A stretch of 64,000 bases of DNA from an uncultured Flavobacteriales bacterium (GCA_937872175.1 CALMPI010000052.1:1-64000), one strand, 5' to 3'. Shown: positions 1 to 8,436, counted from the stretch's first letter. Numbers and translations are program-made. The notes: a model not told the origin generated them from the letters alone.

Positions 1-73
1 GATCAAGGTTAGGTGTTTCTACTTTCACCTGCACCTGTTTCAGGGGGTGCTTACATATGGGTCAGGTGTTGGG

Positions 74-220
74 CTAGCTCGTACCTGCGAACACCCCCGC
101 CAATAGATCTGCCTGCCCCCGCCACCATTGCCGGTAGCTGAACATGAAGGCCACCACCCCGCCCAGCAGCGTCGCCACGCTGATGAGAACGTCCCAGGTG
201 TTCTTGATCGTATCGGTCAT
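74..220 (-). CDS. small single-pass membrane peptide, hypothetical
   Basis: A 48-residue reading frame starts with ATG at 220 and stops with TAG at 74. It begins MTDTIKNTWDVL and has one hydrophobic stretch (about residues 12-28) followed by an Arg/Trp-rich segment (SYRQWWRGQ), the look of a short single-pass membrane protein. It continues the minus-strand direction of the defence island, about 130 bases downstream of the next gene. I recognise no family. It could be the remnant of a longer gene. The start has no clear Shine-Dalgarno, which is common in Bacteroidota. Bases 1-73 show nothing I can identify. Confidence 0.4.
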   Translation of the reverse strand: MTDTIKNTWDVLISVATLLGGVVAFMFSYRQWWRGQADLLAGVFAGTS

Positions 221-353
221 GGGTCCGGGGGTTATGTCCACACCATCAGCAGCACTGGACCTTCGCCGCTCACGAGACTCAACTTGGTGCGCAACACGGG
301 CAGTAGACTCGCTATCGCGGGCAGCGTGAACACCTTAGCGACCGATAGGCTGG

Positions 354-1040
354 TCAGAAATCAACAGAGCCAACGTCTTTGCGCGGGATCACCTTGATGT
401 ATTCCTCCAACTCCGCCGTGGCCTTGCCCAGCAGCACATCATCCGTGCTCAGCGAATCGTGTTGTCCTGTGAAGAACGTTGTATCCCGAGCACCGATATA
501 GCGCAAGGAAAGACTTATCGGTTTATCGCTGCAATTCATCCGATACGTTCCATCCACAAAGACATCGGAACGATAGCGTTGCAAAAGCTGCCTCACCATG
601 TCCGCACTCTGAGCACTCGTAACCTTCACTGACCGGACCTTCACCCGAACACCGGCCAACTCGCGCTCGGACATGCGGTGCATCAGCGTTGACCGGACAT
701 CAGGCCATGTATCCAGACTGATGCACCTCTCAAGCCCTGTGAACGATCCGTAGATCACACGCACGTGATCATCGTTCAACCTCTGGAAGATCGACCCCGA
801 GAACCAGCCCATCATGTACAGCACATTGCTCGTCAACCCAACCAAAACCGCGCTCATCATAAAATTCATCATTATCTGTCGCCTTCGTTGATGGACATGG
901 CGAAGGAACCGGCCCTGCCGAAGAGACCGAACGGAAGAAATCCCTACTAATAGCGACGGAACAAGAACAAGGATGGCCATGGAAATGAACACGGCCCCAA
1001 GGTTATTCAAGAAACTTGGAAGGAGGCTACTGTCCATCAT
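354..1040 (-). CDS. hypothetical protein with two N-terminal membrane segments
   Basis: This 228-residue protein has hydrophobic segments at about residues 10-32 and 55-78, separated by a very basic loop (RFLRHVHQRRRQ). A soluble C-terminal part of about 150 residues follows and contains one Cys in the segment CISLDTWPDV. Its start overlaps the end of the upstream gene by 14 bases, so the two are probably translationally coupled and may act as a pair of membrane proteins. The base composition looks less GC-rich than most of the window, in keeping with an accessory gene. I do not recognise the family. Position at the end of the restriction-modification island hints at, but does not prove, a defence role. 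Confidence 0.7.
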   Translation of the reverse strand: MMDSSLLPSFLNNLGAVFISMAILVLVPSLLVGISSVRSLRQGRFLRHVHQRRRQIMMNFMMSAVLVGLTSNVLYMMGWFSGSIFQRLNDDHVRVIYGSFTGLERCISLDTWPDVRSTLMHRMSERELAGVRVKVRSVKVTSAQSADMVRQLLQRYRSDVFVDGTYRMNCSDKPISLSLRYIGARDTTFFTGQHDSLSTDDVLLGKATAELEEYIKVIPRKDVGSVDF

Positions 1041-1500
1041 TCCGCGGCGGTGTTGATTGATACTTCGCCATCACCGTGAAGGCCATACATACAAGAACAA
1101 AAACAAAGAAAGCACTCATCCGTTCCTCTTCTGCGATATCCAAAGGACCACCGGAACTGGACCCTTCAAGCTGATGGACCAGATGCGAGTACCACTCTAT
1201 GATCGCACCAAAAATGACGATAGGTATGAATGCGTACAGCGTGACAAAGTAAGTTGCCTTCACTCGCTTGATGGCATCACCGAGCCAAACATCGACCAAC
1301 GATGCTGCAACAATGCTGGAACAGAAGAACAGCATGCCACCACCGCCGACCACTTCATAGAACTCCAACATCGGATCACCCTCCTTCAACCAAACGCGGA
1401 ACAGGTCCGCCAACATCTGGAGCAGGGAGAAAAAGGTGACCATGACCATCCACAATGGGACGATACCGATACGTGATCTGACCCTCTTTAGGAGCGGCAT
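1027..1500 (-). CDS. hypothetical four-helix membrane protein
   Basis: This 157-residue protein has four hydrophobic segments at about residues 10-31, 48-70, 80-103 and 128-147, and short polar tails. The start at 1500 is followed by a basic N-terminus (MPLLKRVRSR), consistent with a cytoplasmic end. Its last codons overlap the start of the next minus-strand gene by 14 bases, so the two are probably co-expressed. No catalytic motif is visible and I recognise no family. It may be an accessory membrane component of the neighbouring defence genes, by proximity only. Confidence 0.65.
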   Translation of the reverse strand: MPLLKRVRSRIGIVPLWMVMVTFFSLLQMLADLFRVWLKEGDPMLEFYEVVGGGGMLFFCSSIVAASLVDVWLGDAIKRVKATYFVTLYAFIPIVIFGAIIEWYSHLVHQLEGSSSGGPLDIAEEERMSAFFVFVLVCMAFTVMAKYQSTPPRNDGQ

Positions 1501-1600
1501 GCGCCAATACTAGTAAAACCTGATCGAGCGCACAAGATTGCCCATTTCCATCGACATCACCAAGTGATGCGTCTTTCAACTGACGACATTGAGAGGCCCC

Positions 1601-1711
1601 CTACCCCCCCGCCAGCATCTCCGCCTGCCTTAACACCAGGTCCGTGGCCAGCTTCTGCATGTCGGGCGGGTAGTCGTTGTGGCGCAGGGTCCGATAGTTC
1701 TTCGTTCGCAT
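1601..1711 (-). pseudogene. 3' remnant of a second type I restriction (HsdR) gene
   Basis: Minus-strand codons from 1711 to the TAG at 1601 encode a 36-codon tail containing YRTLRHNDYPPDMQ and, further on, LATDLVLRQAEMLA. This resembles the extreme C-terminus of the DUF3387-type HsdR family, where a (K/R)xGYPPDxQ...LVLxQAE pattern is typical. The intact HsdR in this island ends differently (LFDKAYGYIREYY), so this is not its duplicate. The frame is continuous with the upstream TGA at 1721, so the scrap directly follows the end of the adjacent gene. I read it as what is left of an older or replaced restriction system. The assignment rests on motif recognition. Confidence 0.5.
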
Positions 1712-1720
1712 GGAATGAGC

Positions 1721-2296
1721 TCAGACCAACACCTCCTCGACACTCGTCCTGCCCGTCTTGTGGCAAAGTGTGAACACGAACCGGATCCCGGCGATCAAGG
1801 AGGCAATGATCCGCGATGGTTCCTTCTCGATATTCACCTCATGTGCCTCCTTGTTCCGGATGGACTTCAGGACTGACAGCAGGTGATAATCCTCTTGATC
1901 AAGCAGCCTGGACTCCTTGGCTCGTTCCAGTAGATCAGCGAGCGTAGGGCGCTTGCGGCCATGGGTTTTAGCGATCTCGGCCACGCGCTCATCTTTCCCG
2001 TAGATCTCCTTCAAGAGCTTCTCTACGACCTTGGTAAGCTTTACCATAGCCGACGTCTCTTCGTTGACGTTGATCAAGGATACGATGCTCGCTAACTCCT
2101 GCGCTATGTTCTGATCGCCTCGCTTGACCTTCTCGATCAATTCCAGAAGCATATCGCGCAACTCCTTGTTCAAGTCCTTGGTATCGCGAACTTGCTTGCG
2201 AAGGGCAGCCTTCTCCTCCTCGTCGAACAAGCTTTTCACGAGCAGGATAGCGATGATGATCACCGCAGCCGTAAGTAGTGCGTTCTTTCCGGACAT
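1721..2296 (-). CDS. membrane-anchored protein with HEPN-like R-N-x3-H motif (DUF4145-like)
   Basis: This 191-residue protein starts with a single membrane helix (about residues 7-24), followed by a charged, probably coiled-coil region (25-65) and an all-helical C-terminal domain. That domain holds the sequence SIRNKEAHEV, with R147, N148 and H152. This fits the R-x4-H signature of HEPN domains and the end of DUF4145-type domains often carried beside restriction-modification genes. HEPN proteins of defence islands are commonly RNases, but activity is not shown here. The gene starts 9 bases after the hsdR stop codon, so it is probably the last cistron of the restriction operon. The alternative is a non-catalytic helical scaffold. 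Confidence 0.6.
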   Translation of the reverse strand: MSGKNALLTAAVIIIAILLVKSLFDEEEKAALRKQVRDTKDLNKELRDMLLELIEKVKRGDQNIAQELASIVSLINVNEETSAMVKLTKVVEKLLKEIYGKDERVAEIAKTHGRKRPTLADLLERAKESRLLDQEDYHLLSVLKSIRNKEAHEVNIEKEPSRIIASLIAGIRFVFTLCHKTGRTSVEEVLV

Positions 2297-2305
2297 TGCT
2301 ATTCC

Positions 2306-5275
2306 TCAGTAATACTCCCTGATATACCCATACGCCTTATCAAAAAGCTCCTGGTCCCGGTGAAGCTGGTACTTCAGGAGCGACATGCGTAGCGCCTTCT
2401 GCACTTCGCGTTCGCCGGCGCTCGTGGTCTTCCAGCCATCGAAGCGGACCTTCTTCACGATCTCGTCGATGTCGGCGACGATGCGTTCCACGATCACCTG
2501 CGTGTTCTTGCCTTTCACCTCGTTGAAGAGCTCGGTGAGGGCTTCCTTGGCGCGGTCGCGTTCCTCTTCGGGGTCGGTGGCGTTCTCGGCCTCCACGGTG
2601 TCCTTGGCCAGGTCCAGGATCTCCTTCAGGAACTCGATGCTGGTGAGGATGCCTTGCTCGTGGCGCTCCTTGATGCGTTCCAAGCGTTTGCCGAGTTCGG
2701 TGAACTTGGCGTTGCCCTTGTGCTTCTGCAGGCGGGCCACCAGGCGGAGCTCGATCTCCTTGGCGCGCTTGTTCGCCTCCATCTCCTTCAGCACGCTCTC
2801 GATCTTGTCGGTGTCCAGCACCAGTTCCTCCAGGTCATCGCGGACGGCCTCCACGTGCACGTTCTCGTTGATCAGGTCGATGGTCTTGGCGCCGAGCATG
2901 TGCCAGAGCAACTTGCCGTTGCCGCTGGGGGGCTTCACGCTCTCGTACACCTTGGCCAGCCAGCGGTAGTCGTTGGCGTAGGGTGCCAGCACGGCGTCCG
3001 GGCTCAGCGCTTCCCAGATGCCAACCAGCACGGTGAACTGGCTGGCGAACTTGTCCTTCTTCGCGTTGTCCGGCAGGTGTTCCTGCGCGGCCATCAGGCC
3101 TTCGTAGCCGCCCACGGTGCGGTCCACGCCGGGGAAGAAGTCGAGGCAGGCCTGCATCTGGATGGGCAGGGCCTTGCGCATCTCGTCGATGTTGCTCACC
3201 ACCTGCTGCATGCTCTTCTCATCGAAGTGCAGGGCGCGGGCTACGTCGTCGAAGATGCCGATGAAGTCCACGATAAGGCCGTGGGTCTTGGCCTGACCGT
3301 ACACGCGGTTGGTGCGGCAGATGGCCTGCAGCAGGTTGTGGTCCTTCATCGGCTTGTCCAGGTACATGGCCTGGAGGATGGGCGCATCGAAGCCGGTGAG
3401 GAGCTTGTTGGTGACGATGAGGAATTGCAGCGGGTGCGCTGGGTCGCGGAAGTTGTCCAGTAGCTTCTCCTCGGCGTCCTTGTCGCGCTTGTGGGCCTCC
3501 CATTCCTTGGGGTCGCCCTGGGTGCCGCTGAACACGATGGCGCTTGCCTCAGCTGGCAGCAGCTCATCCATCACCTGCTTGTACAGCACGCAGCATTCGC
3601 GGTCGAAGGTGACCACCTGGGCCTTGAAGCCGTTGGGCTCCACCTTGCGCTGGAAGTGCTGCACGATGTAGTTCACCACGGCGCGCACGCGTTCCGGGTT
3701 CTTCACCAGCACGGCCATCTTGGCGGCGCGCTTGGCCAGGTCGTCGCGGTCCTGCTCGCTCAGTTCGTCGGTGATCTGCGCGTAGGCCTCATCGATGGCG
3801 GCCTGGTCGATCTTCAGTTTCACCGAGGGGGCCTCGAAGTGCAGGGGCAGCGTGGCCTTATCGCGGATGCTGTCCTGGAAACTGTAGCGGCTCATGTAGC
3901 CCTGCTCATCCTCGTCGGCACCGAAGGCCCAGAAGGTGTTCTTGTCGCTGCGGTTGATGGGTGTGCCGGTGAGGCCGAAGAGGAAGGCCTGTGGCAATGC
4001 GGCGCGCATCTGTCGGCCCAGGTCGCCTTCCTGGGTGCGGTGGGCCTCGTCCACCATCACGATGATGTTGCTGCGCTCGTTGAGCACGCCGCCCGCCTCG
4101 GCGAACTTGTGAATGGTGGTGATCAGCACTTTGCGCACGTCCTGCTTCAGCGCGTCGTGCAACTGTTGCCGGTCGGGCACGGCCACCATGTTGGGCACAT
4201 CGGCCGCGTTGAAGGTGGCGGTGATCTGCGTGTCCAGGTCGATGCGGTCCACCACGATCAGCACCGTGGGGTTGGCCAGCGCGGGGTGCAGGCGCAGCTT
4301 CTGTGCGGCGAAGACCATCAACAGGCTTTTGCCGCTGCCTTGGAAGTGCCAGATCAGGCCCTTCTTCGGGTGGCCGGCCACCACGCGCGCCACCATCTTG
4401 TTCACCGTATCGAACTGCTGGTAGCGGCAGATCTGTTTAATGCGCCTGTGCTTCTTGTCCGTGCTGAAGAGGGTGAAGTGCTGCAGGATGTCCAGCACCA
4501 CCTCGGGCCGCATCAGGCTTTCCACGGTGGCCTTCACGTGCTTCAGCTGGCCTTCCTCCTGGTTGTCCTCATCGCGCCACGGGCCCCACAGGTCCAGCGG
4601 CATGCGGATGCTGCCGTAGCGCAGCTTCTTGCCCTCGGTGGCGAAGCTGAACACGTTGGGCACGAACATGGCCGGCAATTCCTTTTCGTAGATCTCGTTC
4701 ACCTGCCACGCGCCATCGAACCAGGTCACGGAATCGCGCACGGGGGTCTTGGCCTCGCCGATCACCAGCGGTATGCCGTTCACCAGGAAGACCACATCGA
4801 AGCGCTTGTTCACGCTGCCCGCCACGTAGGTCCATTGGTTGGTGACGGTAAGGCGGTTGTTGCCGGGGTGCTCGCGGTCCAGCAGGCGGATGGGCACGTG
4901 CTCACCGTTGGGGCCGAAGGGCAGGGTCTTCTCTCCGCGCAGCCAGGCGGTGAAGTGCTCGTTGGCGCGCACCAGCCCATCACTATGCACGCTCAGCAGG
5001 ATGGCACGCAGCTGGTAGAAGACTTCATCGGCGCGGTCCGGTTGGGCGGCGATCTCGGGGTTCAGTTTCAGCAGGGCTTCGCGCAGCCAACTATCCACCA
5101 GCACATCGGCGGGTTGGCGCGGCACCTCTGTGGGCTTGGCGAAGGTCCAGCGTGTGGGTTCCAGCCGAATGCCATAGCCCGCCAGCGGCTCGGCCACTAC
5201 GTTGCCGCCCAGCCCGATGCGCGCCACGGCATCCAGGATCAGCTGCTCGACGGTGTTGGATTCGTTGAAACTCAT
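2306..5275 (-). CDS. hsdR: type I restriction enzyme R (motor/nuclease) subunit
   Basis: This 989-residue protein is the ATP-driven translocase and endonuclease subunit of a type I restriction-modification complex. The N-terminal nuclease has the D...ExK arrangement, with D160 in KRFDVVF and E174-A-K176 in VIGEAKTP. The helicase part shows Walker A GSGKS (313-317), a DEAH box (409-412, in VDEAHRT) and LTGTP (435-439), and later a second RecA-like domain including LLTGFDAP. The helical C-terminus ends in GYIREYY. Length is normal for the family. The ATG overlaps the hsdS stop in an ATGA, so R is coupled to S. It cuts DNA lacking the methylation set by the HsdM/HsdS pair. No frameshift or missing motif is seen. 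Confidence 0.95.
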   Translation of the reverse strand: MSFNESNTVEQLILDAVARIGLGGNVVAEPLAGYGIRLEPTRWTFAKPTEVPRQPADVLVDSWLREALLKLNPEIAAQPDRADEVFYQLRAILLSVHSDGLVRANEHFTAWLRGEKTLPFGPNGEHVPIRLLDREHPGNNRLTVTNQWTYVAGSVNKRFDVVFLVNGIPLVIGEAKTPVRDSVTWFDGAWQVNEIYEKELPAMFVPNVFSFATEGKKLRYGSIRMPLDLWGPWRDEDNQEEGQLKHVKATVESLMRPEVVLDILQHFTLFSTDKKHRRIKQICRYQQFDTVNKMVARVVAGHPKKGLIWHFQGSGKSLLMVFAAQKLRLHPALANPTVLIVVDRIDLDTQITATFNAADVPNMVAVPDRQQLHDALKQDVRKVLITTIHKFAEAGGVLNERSNIIVMVDEAHRTQEGDLGRQMRAALPQAFLFGLTGTPINRSDKNTFWAFGADEDEQGYMSRYSFQDSIRDKATLPLHFEAPSVKLKIDQAAIDEAYAQITDELSEQDRDDLAKRAAKMAVLVKNPERVRAVVNYIVQHFQRKVEPNGFKAQVVTFDRECCVLYKQVMDELLPAEASAIVFSGTQGDPKEWEAHKRDKDAEEKLLDNFRDPAHPLQFLIVTNKLLTGFDAPILQAMYLDKPMKDHNLLQAICRTNRVYGQAKTHGLIVDFIGIFDDVARALHFDEKSMQQVVSNIDEMRKALPIQMQACLDFFPGVDRTVGGYEGLMAAQEHLPDNAKKDKFASQFTVLVGIWEALSPDAVLAPYANDYRWLAKVYESVKPPSGNGKLLWHMLGAKTIDLINENVHVEAVRDDLEELVLDTDKIESVLKEMEANKRAKEIELRLVARLQKHKGNAKFTELGKRLERIKERHEQGILTSIEFLKEILDLAKDTVEAENATDPEEERDRAKEALTELFNEVKGKNTQVIVERIVADIDEIVKKVRFDGWKTTSAGEREVQKALRMSLLKYQLHRDQELFDKAYGYIREYY

Positions 5276-6486
5276 GTGACCGATGCTATCAGCGCCATGC
5301 GTTGGTTCAATAATGCCTTCTGTGCATTCTCCAGCGTTTGCGCCACTTCATCAAATTGCTTCATGTGCACGATGAAGCGTTCCTGTCCCTCGATCGTAGT
5401 TTGCGGTAGCGGGAAGTCCGTAAAGTCATCCATCATCAAACGCTTCGTGCCGTGAGAGGTCGTCGATGTCTTGCCCAGAATGGGTTTAGAGAGCCACTTG
5501 AACCAGTGGAACATGTACTCGACCTTGAACCGGTCATTCGGTATGAGAGTCTTCATATCCTGATTGAACGCCATATCCCGTGCTGTCATGCAAACCGGGA
5601 ATGTGTGCGCGAGTATCATCCCGCGAACAACGATCATCAAGCTCCCTGCTGGGACGACCGTAGCCAAGTCTACACCTTGCTCTGAAAGGTGGTCTTCGGT
5701 GTCGTGAAGCACGTCCACCTTCATGTCCTTGGGACTAACCCACGGATATTCACCAGTCCAATTTGCTGGATCTTGTCTTGATGGCGTGTTGCCTGTCACC
5801 CATTTGCCGGCTTCGGCTACGGATACAGTATCAGTCTCCTGGACCGCACGCTCGAAGTGAGCTTCCCGCAAACGCACTTGGGCAGAGTGATTTGCTAACC
5901 CAACGGCTCGATAGCCTTCCAGAGTCTCATCCACCGCCCACAGCACCTCGGCGATGCGGCGCTGCTGGTCGAGGGGCGGCAGGGCGAACTCGAACCAAGC
6001 GATGTCAGACCAGTTGATGTATGGATTCACACTACCCTTGCTTTCACGCACCGAGTGCTCAGTGAACTTATCCGAGAGCATGATCCAAGGCAAGAGATCT
6101 TGAAGGAGTCCTTCCTTGGCTTCGAGAACAAGGGTGGTGTTTGCCGTAACGCCATCAAAGTCCGCGACCGATACCTTCTTCAGGTACGTTCGGCGCGAGC
6201 CATAGAGCACTTGCCCCTTGCGGAAGCGACGGATGAACGCAGGCCCCAAATAGCCATCGCCAACTGTTCCCCAACGTCGGATATGCACATCTGCACTGTC
6301 CATGTGCTCGCCGGCCACATAGCGCTCCACCTCTCCGGACTCAGGGTCGACCTGTTCCTTCAGGCACTTGACCACATCACCAAACGTCACCGTCTCCCAC
6401 TTCGAGCGATCGAAGAGGGGGAGTTGGGCCCAGTTGGGGTTGGGCGACATGCTGTGCTGCACAAGGGTGGCGGAGGCTTGGCTCAT
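5272..6486 (-). CDS. hsdS: type I restriction enzyme specificity (S) subunit
   Basis: This 404-residue DNA-recognition subunit has the usual two target-recognition domains. The first covers about residues 20-150. The conserved spacer helix follows (PPLDQQRRIAEVLWAVDETLE, about 155-180), then the second domain (WVTGNTPSRQDPANW onward) and the distal conserved helix near the C-terminus (GQERFIVHMKQFDEV). I chose the ATG at 6486 over an upstream in-frame ATG at 6516 because it makes a 4-base ATGA overlap with the preceding gene, as elsewhere in this operon. It should assemble with HsdM to set the methylated sequence. Only one S gene serves two M genes in this island. The target sequence cannot be deduced by eye. 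Confidence 0.93.
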   Translation of the reverse strand: MSQASATLVQHSMSPNPNWAQLPLFDRSKWETVTFGDVVKCLKEQVDPESGEVERYVAGEHMDSADVHIRRWGTVGDGYLGPAFIRRFRKGQVLYGSRRTYLKKVSVADFDGVTANTTLVLEAKEGLLQDLLPWIMLSDKFTEHSVRESKGSVNPYINWSDIAWFEFALPPLDQQRRIAEVLWAVDETLEGYRAVGLANHSAQVRLREAHFERAVQETDTVSVAEAGKWVTGNTPSRQDPANWTGEYPWVSPKDMKVDVLHDTEDHLSEQGVDLATVVPAGSLMIVVRGMILAHTFPVCMTARDMAFNQDMKTLIPNDRFKVEYMFHWFKWLSKPILGKTSTTSHGTKRLMMDDFTDFPLPQTTIEGQERFIVHMKQFDEVAQTLENAQKALLNQRMALIASVT

Positions 6487-7523
6487 GATGCGTGCGGGTC
6501 CGTGCGTTGCACCCACTGATTGAATGTATCCTGAAAGTCTTGCGCCGCTTGCATGAGTTGCTCAAAGGTGGGCACTTCGCGGTAGATCATGGCGGCGCTG
6601 CGTTGGTAGTCGCCGCGCCAGTCGGGCAAAGCCTCCGCAGGCGGCACGATGGCAATGCCTGTGCGTAGCAGCGCGTCGTAGTCCAACTTGCCATAGCGGT
6701 AGAAGGTGCGCCGGTGCTGCACCACGGCTTCGAACAAGGCGCGGTCGGCCATGGCTTCGGCGCCATAGCCGCCGGCATCCAGCTTCAGCAGGTCGTAGTA
6801 GTGGCGGCTCTTGCGTTCGCTGCCCTTGTTGAAGCCGGCGATGGTCTCGTGCAGCAGCAGGGCTTTTTCCAGCAGGGTGCGCTGGGGTGCCAAGGTGGGC
6901 ACGTTGAAGGTGGCAGTACCCAAGGCTTCGGGCAGTGCTAGGTATACGAAGGGAGTAATAGGGCGCGGTGTGTTAGGCTCGTCATCGGCACGCGGCACCA
7001 GTTCTACCAGCACATGTTCTATCACGCCGACAAGGCCGTCCTTCAGGCTGCCGGGGTAGTTGAAGAGCAGGTTCGTTTCGTTGCCCTTGATGTGTGGGTC
7101 CAGCGACCATGTACCGCTGGGCAGTAGATCGTCCAGGCGTGTCCGGAGGGCGGGTAGCAGTGTGGTGGTGATCCATGTGGCGCAGCCGGCAGCAAGACGG
7201 TCCAGATACGCCTTGCGCTTGGTGTTGCTGAGGGCGGCCGGGTCGGTGGTCTCTTCGGGCAGCAACAGGGCGCGGTCCAGCACCAGGTCGATGTCCTCGG
7301 AGAAGCGGTCGATGAGGTCATAGCCCTTGGAAAGGGAGGTGCCCCCCTTGAATGTGAGGCGGCCCTTCGTTTCGGGCAATTCCATGATCACCTGCAGCAG
7401 CCAGCTCACCCAGAAGTCCTTTTCGATGACGGCCGCTGGGAGGGGGAAGGGCAACGCTTCCGTCGCCTGGCGGCAGTAGGTGGCGCGGTCCTCCGGAGAT
7501 AGGTCGATGAAGCTGCGCATCAT
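6483..7523 (-). CDS. abiEii: AbiEii/AbiGii-family nucleotidyltransferase toxin
   Basis: This 346-residue protein carries the hallmarks of the AbiEii nucleotidyltransferase-like toxins: GGTSLSKGYDLI at residues 60-71 and FSEDIDLVLD at 74-83, the metal-binding DxD-type motif. Members of the family transfer nucleotides to RNA and arrest growth, giving abortive phage infection when freed from the antitoxin. Its ATG overlaps the antitoxin stop in an ATGA, the standard AbiEi-AbiEii coupling. Its own stop overlaps the hsdS start, so toxin, S and R appear to be on one message. Both core motifs look intact. Confidence 0.88.
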   Translation of the reverse strand: MMRSFIDLSPEDRATYCRQATEALPFPLPAAVIEKDFWVSWLLQVIMELPETKGRLTFKGGTSLSKGYDLIDRFSEDIDLVLDRALLLPEETTDPAALSNTKRKAYLDRLAAGCATWITTTLLPALRTRLDDLLPSGTWSLDPHIKGNETNLLFNYPGSLKDGLVGVIEHVLVELVPRADDEPNTPRPITPFVYLALPEALGTATFNVPTLAPQRTLLEKALLLHETIAGFNKGSERKSRHYYDLLKLDAGGYGAEAMADRALFEAVVQHRRTFYRYGKLDYDALLRTGIAIVPPAEALPDWRGDYQRSAAMIYREVPTFEQLMQAAQDFQDTFNQWVQRTDPHAS

Positions 7524-8131
7524 GGGGCGGGCCTTTCGGCGAGGCGGGTAAGGATGCGCGCGATCCAGGCCGGGGCGTGGATGCGGTGCTTCAGCAGGAG
7601 CTTGCGGTCGCGGTCATCGAGCCGTGCGGCAATGCGGGCCAGGGTGTCCTCGTCCACGTTGCGCTGGCCCAGGTGGCGCAGGGCCTGGATGACGAGCCCG
7701 GCGGTGGTGCCGGCCGCGGCCATGTTGCGCGGGGTGGTGGGCTTCAGCAGGATCTCCTGTCGGCCGTAGCGGATCACCTTCTTCGGGCCGTTGGTGTAGA
7801 GTTCCACGCGCATGGGGATCTGCGAGGAAAGGCCCAGCAGGTTGGCGGCATAGGCACCGGTGGGTTGCACGGTGATGGCCTCCGACTCCTGAATGGCGCG
7901 GACCACATCATCCACCGAGGGCATCAGCGGACCCAGTTTGGGATGCAATTGGGGCAGGTCGTACAGGCCATGGGCCAAGCGGCGGATGGAGCCCTTTTTC
8001 GCCAGTCGGCCAAGCACCGAAGCCACGGCCTTCGGATCATCCGAAACGGCGGTGAAGAGCTTTGGCGTAAAGACCAAACCTCTCCCCCTGGCGCGCACCC
8101 TTGCTATTATCTGTCTTTCAGTGAGTTGCAC
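7520..8131 (-). CDS. abiEi: AbiEi-like antitoxin / DUF6088 transcriptional regulator
   Basis: This 203-residue protein has an N-terminal winged helix (LTERQIIARVRARGRGLVFTP through RRLAHGLYDLP, about residues 3-60). A C-terminal part follows with the YTNGPKKVIRYG segment typical of DUF6088/AbiEi-type antitoxins. In this class the antitoxin neutralises AbiEii without a stable complex and represses its own promoter by binding inverted repeats. A suitable inverted repeat lies 22 bases upstream of the start (8153-8180). The stop overlaps the toxin start. Start at 8131 gives the shortest complete helix-turn-helix. Assignment is by motif and by gene pairing. Confidence 0.82.
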   Translation of the reverse strand: MQLTERQIIARVRARGRGLVFTPKLFTAVSDDPKAVASVLGRLAKKGSIRRLAHGLYDLPQLHPKLGPLMPSVDDVVRAIQESEAITVQPTGAYAANLLGLSSQIPMRVELYTNGPKKVIRYGRQEILLKPTTPRNMAAAGTTAGLVIQALRHLGQRNVDEDTLARIAARLDDRDRKLLLKHRIHAPAWIARILTRLAERPAP

Positions 8132-8152
8132 GATGTATGCGCGAGTTTTCCG

Positions 8153-8180
8153 GTTGTAAATTACACTATCTTTTTACAAC
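8153..8180 (-). promoter_or_regulatory. inverted repeat, probable AbiEi operator
   Basis: A perfect 8-base inverted repeat, GTTGTAAA (8153-8160) and TTTACAAC (8173-8180), is separated by 12 bases of AT-rich DNA in an otherwise GC-rich setting. It sits just upstream of the antitoxin start at 8131. Known AbiEi antitoxins bind paired inverted repeats at their own promoter, so this is the obvious operator/promoter candidate. The role is inferred from position and symmetry. Confidence 0.55.
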
Positions 8181-8194
8181 GGAGGCAGGGTGTA

Positions 8195-8394
8195 CTGGAC
8201 CGCATGCGCTGACCGAAGGTCAGCGCATGCGGTCCAGCGCGCGTGGGCGCACACCCACGTGCGTACACGTGCGTGTGCAGGCACCCGCGCGCCCGCACAC
8301 GTCAGGGTTACTTCGTAACCCTGGCGGGCTTCTTCAAGAGCGTGGATCCAAGAGCACTGGGGCCCACGGACGCCGCGCTCCGCCAAGAGGAGCG
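8195..8394. repeat. cluster of perfect hairpins between hsdM and abiEi
   Basis: This gap holds no credible gene but at least four strong foldback structures. (1) 8195-8214 pairs with 8218-8237: 20 perfect base pairs with a GAA triloop. (2) 8238-8247 pairs with 8254-8263: ten pairs including one G-U. (3) 8303-8311 pairs with 8315-8323: nine perfect pairs with a TTC triloop, extendable to 12 with a wobble. (4) 8376-8381 pairs with 8389-8394: six pairs. None is followed by a T-run on the minus strand, so simple intrinsic termination is not obvious. A structured RNA, a mobile palindromic element or a processing/attenuation region are possible. Confidence 0.75.
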
Positions 8395-8436
8395 AATGGG
8401 GCCCACCAGAACGACGAACGAGGCGTGGAACTCCCA

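Noticed and set aside
3491-5455. 654-residue plus-strand frame opposite hsdR
   Set aside because: His/Val/Gln-rich composition and no motifs; hsdR on the other strand is certain.
8195-8326. Retron or type III toxin-antitoxin RNA
   Set aside because: No reverse transcriptase or ToxN-like gene is next to the hairpins, and the adjacent pair is AbiE-type.
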